From: Streptomyces sp. YIM 130001
Lineage (GTDB): Bacteria > Actinomycetota > Actinomycetes > Streptomycetales > Streptomycetaceae
DNA length: 64,000 nucleotides
NCBI RefSeq assembly: GCF_003574445.1
Contig: NZ_KZ984558.1
Span: forward strand, 124,001 to 188,000
Reading direction: 5' to 3'
The position numbers and the translations under genes are program-made. This document shows, one piece after another, positions 60,432-64,000 of the stretch; the first letter of the stretch is position 1, and each line of letters opens with the position of its first letter. The notes under the pieces were generated by a model that ran no database searches, had not been told where the DNA came from, and saw only the letters and a list, made by a program, of their open reading frames with translations.

Positions 60432-63400
60432 TCATCCGTCGATTTCCCTCAGCCGCTCCGTCAACCTGGCCCCGATCGCGTCGAGTTGGTGATCCTGCAG
60501 CAACTGCGGATGGGTGCAGTCGAGGTCCAGATTCGCGATCTCACCCACTACATGCGGCTTCCATGCCTCCCTGGTCAGCCAGTCCTCCGCGCGCGGCGCG
60601 GCCGCGGTGAAGAACAGCACGTCGCCGTCGTAGGTCCCGTGCTCGTGCTCGCGCATCATCCGCGCGTGGTTCGGCACGATGTCCACGATGCGGTTGAGCG
60701 TGTGGTCGCCGAGTCCGGCCAGCGGGCTGCCGCCCCGCCGCAGCGTGGCGAGTACGTCGTCCCGGTCGCGTTCGCCGGTTCGCTCGAAGCCCGCCATCCG
60801 CAGCACGGCCGTCAGGGCGTCACCCTCCTCGGGGGCGGGCCGCTCACGCCACTGCTCGGCCGGGAACGCGTCGAGCAGCGCCAGGAGTTGGACCTCCTCG
60901 CCCGCCTCCTGCAGCAGCACGGCGACGGTGTGCGCGAGGATCCCGCCGACCGACCATCCGATCAGCCGGTACGGGCCGTGCGGCCGGACCTCGCGGATGT
61001 GCCGCACATAGTCCGCCGCCTGCTCCTGCAGGCTCACGGGCAGCGGTGCGTCGTCCGTCAGGCCCCTCGCCTGGATCCCGTACACCGGCTGATCCGGACC
61101 GAGGCGGGCGACGAGGCCCGCGTAGCACCAGGCGATGCCGCCGGCCGGATGGAAGGCGAACAGCGGGGGCCGCGCGCCCCCCGGTCGCAGCGGAAGGACG
61201 CAGTCGAGCGCGTCCCCGGAGGTGGGGCGCCCGGATCCGAGGCGGTCCGCGAGGCGAGCCGGGGTCGGTGCCTCGAAGAGCGAACCGATGGTGAGTTCGG
61301 AGCCCAGCTCCTCGCCGATCCGGGTCACGAGCCGCACAGCGAGCAGCGAGGTGCCGCCGAGATCGAAGAACGCGTCGTCCGGGCCCACCCGTTCGACGCC
61401 GAGCACCTCCGCGAAGAGACCGACCAGCGTCCTCTCCAGCGGACCCGCCGCGTCCCGTGCTTCCTGTCCGCCCGTGTGGACGGGGGCGGGCAACTCCCGC
61501 CGGTCCAGCTTCCCGTTGGGGCTGAGCGGGAACGCATCGAGGACCAGGACCGGGGCCGGCACCATGTGCTCGGGCAGCTCACGCGCGAGCGACGTCCGCA
61601 ACTCGGCCGGATCGGCGTCACCGGTCACGTAGCCGACCAGCCGCTGGTCTCCCGGACGATCCTCACGGACCAGCGTGCACGCACCCGTGACACCCGGACG
61701 TGCGGCCAACGCCGCCTCGATCTCGCCGAGTTCGATGCGCTGACCGCGCAACTTCACCTGGTGGTCGGTGCGGCCGAGATACTCCACCTCGCCCTGTTCG
61801 GTCCATCGGGCGAGGTCACCCGTGCGGTACATCCGCTCACCGGGCGGCGCGAACGGATCGTCCACGAAACGCTCGGCGGTCAGCTCGGGCCGGTTGAGAT
61901 AGCCGTCGGCCAACTGTCGCCCCGCCAGGAACAGTTCACCCGGAACTCCGGGCGGGCACGGCTCGAGCGCCGCGTCCAGGACGTACAGGCGCGTGTTCCA
62001 CACCGGCCGCCCGATCGGCACAGGGCCGGTGTCCCCGGCCTCGCAGGTGTGATGGCTGACGTCGACCGCGGCCTCGGTCGGCCCGTACAGGTTGTGCAGG
62101 CCGACCCGGGGCAGCACCTTGCCGAAGGCCTGCGCGGTCTCCCGCGGCAGCGCCTCGCCACTGCAGAACACCCGGCGCATTCCCGAGCACAGCCCGGCGA
62201 CATCGGCGCCCCCGGTCAGGAAGACCTGCAGCATGGACGGCACGAAGTGGCAGGTGGTGACGGCCTGTTCGGCGATCAGCCGGGCCAGGTACACCGGATC
62301 CTTGTGGCCACCCGGCTCCGCCACCACAAGGGCCGCGCCCTCACGCAGCGGCCAGAAGAACTCCCACACGGACACGTCGAACGAGGACGGGGTCTTCTGC
62401 AGAACCCGGTCGTCGGACCGGAGCCCGTAGGTGTACTGCATCCAGCGCAGCCGGTTGTCGATCGCACCGTGCGACACCACCACGCCCTTGGGGCGCCCGG
62501 TCGACCCCGAGGTGTAGATGACGTAGGCCGGGTCCGCAGGCGTCAGGGGCCTCGCCGGATTCGTCGGCAGGTACTCCGCGAGTACGCCGGCGTCGAGCTC
62601 CGGCAGGACGACGAGCGGGGTCCCCGCCTCCTCCGGCAGCCGGCTCGCCCGGTCGGTCACGGCGCACACCGGCGCCGCGTCTCGAAGCATGTAGGTGAGC
62701 CGCGCCTGCGGATACTCGGGGTCGAGCGGCAGATACGCCGCACCCGACTTGAGGATCGCCAGGAGCGACACGACCAGGTCCACGGAACGCGGCACCGCGA
62801 CGGCGACGAGCCGCCCCGGGCCCGCGCCGAGCGACTGCAGATGCCGGGCCAGGCGGTTGGAGCGGGCGTTCAGCGCGCCGTACGTCAGCGAGGTGTCGCC
62901 GAAGACCAGGGCCGTGGCGTCCGGGCAGCGAGCGGCACGTGACTCGATCGGACCGATCAGGGTCGTCGGCGGCAGATCACGCTCGGTGCGGTTGAACTCG
63001 TCGACCACCAGGGCGCGTTCGGCCTCGGTGGCGATGCCGTGCGCCCCGAGCTGTGCCTGCGGGTCGGTGTTCGCGAGAGCTTCGAGCAGGTGCAGGAAAC
63101 GGTCCTGATGGGCCGCGAGAGCCGCGTCGTCGTACAGCGCCGGATTGCCGTCGTGATCGATGCGCAGGCCTCGGCCGTCGGCGCGGTCGTAGACGTTGAC
63201 CGTCAGATCGTCGACCGGCCCGGCGGACAGATTGCGGGCGCGTGCCTCGGTGCCGGCGAAGTCCAGGGCGTAGTCGAACGGCATGACGTTCACCAGCGGA
63301 CCGACCAGGCCGCGGCCCTCGCCGAGCAGACCCAGATCGCGGCGGATGTCCTCGTAGCGGTAGCGCTGGTGCCGGCGGATCTTCCGTACGCCGAGCACCA

Positions 63401-64000
63401 CCTGCCGCACCAGTTCGGCGAACGTGTCCGTCGGCGAGACGGTGAGCCGCAGCGGCAGCACGTTCATCACCATGCCGGGGATACGCAGCGACGCCGAGCC
63501 GACCCGGCCCATCATCGGCAGCCCGAGGACCACGTCCGACTGCGCGGTGGCACGCGAGGTGTACAGGGCCTGGGCGGCGATCAGCACCTCCGGCCAGGTC
63601 GCCCGCAGCCGGCCCGCCACCTCACGGAGCCGTTCCGCGGTCACCTGCGGCAGATGGGCGGTCCGCCGGCGGAACGTACGGCCGGGCAGCGCGCCCCGGC
63701 CCGCGAGCCGAGGCACCTCGGGGCGGTCGGCGAAAGCCTCCGACCAGTGGTCGCGGTCCGTCGCGTACGCCTCGGACGCCCGGTACTCCGCGTCCTGCTC
63801 CACCAGTTCCTCGAGTGAGCCGAAGGTGCGGGCGGACGGTTCCTCGCCGCGCGCCAGGGCCGAGTAGACCTCCGCCGTACGCCGCGCGAGCAAGGAGTAG
63901 CCGAAGCCGTCGATGACCAGGTGGTGGATGCACTGGTACCACAGCCACCGGTCGTCGCCCACGCGGAACAGGGCCTGGCGGAACAGCGGACCGGCCGTGA
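60432..64000 (-). CDS. EntF-like NRPS, C-A(Ser)-PCP-TE (5' end beyond window)
   Basis: The frame remains open at the right edge, so the N-terminus is missing. From the edge: condensation domain with HHLVIDG (about 63906-63926); adenylation domain (about 62950-61500; core YTSGSTGRPKG); carrier protein with the Ser codon at 61347-61349 (DLGGTSL); thioesterase with GWSVGG (Ser at 60951-60953). The ten specificity residues read by motif alignment are D-V-W-H-F-S-L-V-D-K, the serine code of EntF. The order C-A-PCP-TE equals E. coli EntF, which trimerises DHB-serine to enterobactin. With the iron box next door, this points to a serine-based catecholate siderophore. DHB genes are not in the window. 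Confidence 0.88.
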   Translation of the reverse strand, partial: TAGPLFRQALFRVGDDRWLWYQCIHHLVIDGFGYSLLARRTAEVYSALARGEEPSARTFGSLEELVEQDAEYRASEAYATDRDHWSEAFADRPEVPRLAGRGALPGRTFRRRTAHLPQVTAERLREVAGRLRATWPEVLIAAQALYTSRATAQSDVVLGLPMMGRVGSASLRIPGMVMNVLPLRLTVSPTDTFAELVRQVVLGVRKIRRHQRYRYEDIRRDLGLLGEGRGLVGPLVNVMPFDYALDFAGTEARARNLSAGPVDDLTVNVYDRADGRGLRIDHDGNPALYDDAALAAHQDRFLHLLEALANTDPQAQLGAHGIATEAERALVVDEFNRTERDLPPTTLIGPIESRAARCPDATALVFGDTSLTYGALNARSNRLARHLQSLGAGPGRLVAVAVPRSVDLVVSLLAILKSGAAYLPLDPEYPQARLTYMLRDAAPVCAVTDRASRLPEEAGTPLVVLPELDAGVLAEYLPTNPARPLTPADPAYVIYTSGSTGRPKGVVVSHGAIDNRLRWMQYTYGLRSDDRVLQKTPSSFDVSVWEFFWPLREGAALVVAEPGGHKDPVYLARLIAEQAVTTCHFVPSMLQVFLTGGADVAGLCSGMRRVFCSGEALPRETAQAFGKVLPRVGLHNLYGPTEAAVDVSHHTCEAGDTGPVPIGRPVWNTRLYVLDAALEPCPPGVPGELFLAGRQLADGYLNRPELTAERFVDDPFAPPGERMYRTGDLARWTEQGEVEYLGRTDHQVKLRGQRIELGEIEAALAARPGVTGACTLVREDRPGDQRLVGYVTGDADPAELRTSLARELPEHMVPAPVLVLDAFPLSPNGKLDRRELPAPVHTGGQEARDAAGPLERTLVGLFAEVLGVERVGPDDAFFDLGGTSLLAVRLVTRIGEELGSELTIGSLFEAPTPARLADRLGSGRPTSGDALDCVLPLRPGGARPPLFAFHPAGGIAWCYAGLVARLGPDQPVYGIQARGLTDDAPLPVSLQEQAADYVRHIREVRPHGPYRLIGWSVGGILAHTVAVLLQEAGEEVQLLALLDAFPAEQWRERPAPEEGDALTAVLRMAGFERTGERDRDDVLATLRRGGSPLAGLGDHTLNRIVDIVPNHARMMREHEHGTYDGDVLFFTAAAPRAEDWLTREAWKPHVVGEIANLDLDCTHPQLLQDHQLDAIGARLTERLREIDG

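Overview
The window looks like a piece of a Streptomyces (or close relative) chromosome. It has very high GC with GC-rich third codon positions, GTG starts, GTGA/ATGA stop-start overlaps, secreted esterases, SARP-type and tandem IclR regulators, a DtxR/IdeR-type iron box and two secondary-metabolite loci. No rRNA, tRNA, insertion sequence or CRISPR array was seen. The density of regulators and specialised clusters suggests an accessory part of the chromosome; that is an inference.

Region 1 (1-15029, plus strand) is a six-gene operon for a polyketide- or fatty-acid-like lipid. It holds a PfaD-like enoyl reductase fused to KS-AT-ACP-ACP-KR (cut by the left edge), a KS-AT-DH-PPTase protein, a free ACP, an alpha/beta hydrolase, an MGT-type glycosyltransferase and a fused ABC exporter. 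Together they carry all reductive activities, their own ACP activation, probable release, glycosylation and export, so the likely product is an exported glycolipid. A strong hairpin (15188-15221) closes the operon.

Region 2 (15239-40872) is a mosaic of short units: SGNH lipase, small hydrolase, DUF3800-like protein, TetR/FMN-reductase divergon, GNAT, AlkB, an ABC-F ATPase with an attenuator-like leader, MFS efflux, universal stress protein next to an Acg-like nitroreductase, PcaF-like thiolase divergent from a double-IclR regulator, PAS-GAF-PP2C phosphatase, YciO, a TetR/methyltransferase divergon with a leaderless promoter, an alpha/beta hydrolase opposite a BTAD regulator, a P-loop kinase, and a TauD-type dioxygenase preceded by a Cys-rich leaderless mini-ORF.

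Region 3 (39820-58808) is a sugar-catabolism cluster. A LacI repressor faces a promoter with two GAAATnGATTTC operators. Downstream lie a GH172 (DUF2961) enzyme, a CUT1 importer (SBP plus two permeases, no ATPase), a FucI-like isomerase, an RbsABC-type importer, an FGGY kinase, a GH116-like glycosidase, a second ATPase-less CUT1 importer and a small membrane protein. GH172 + aldose isomerase + pentulose kinase with no aldolase fits import and intracellular breakdown of a pentose (possibly D-arabinofuranose) oligosaccharide to a pentulose 5-phosphate.

Region 4 (58817-64000) has a small VOC protein, a secreted YncE-like beta-propeller behind an iron box, and the 3' part of an EntF-like serine-activating NRPS (C-A-PCP-TE, 5' end beyond the window), pointing to a catecholate siderophore locus.
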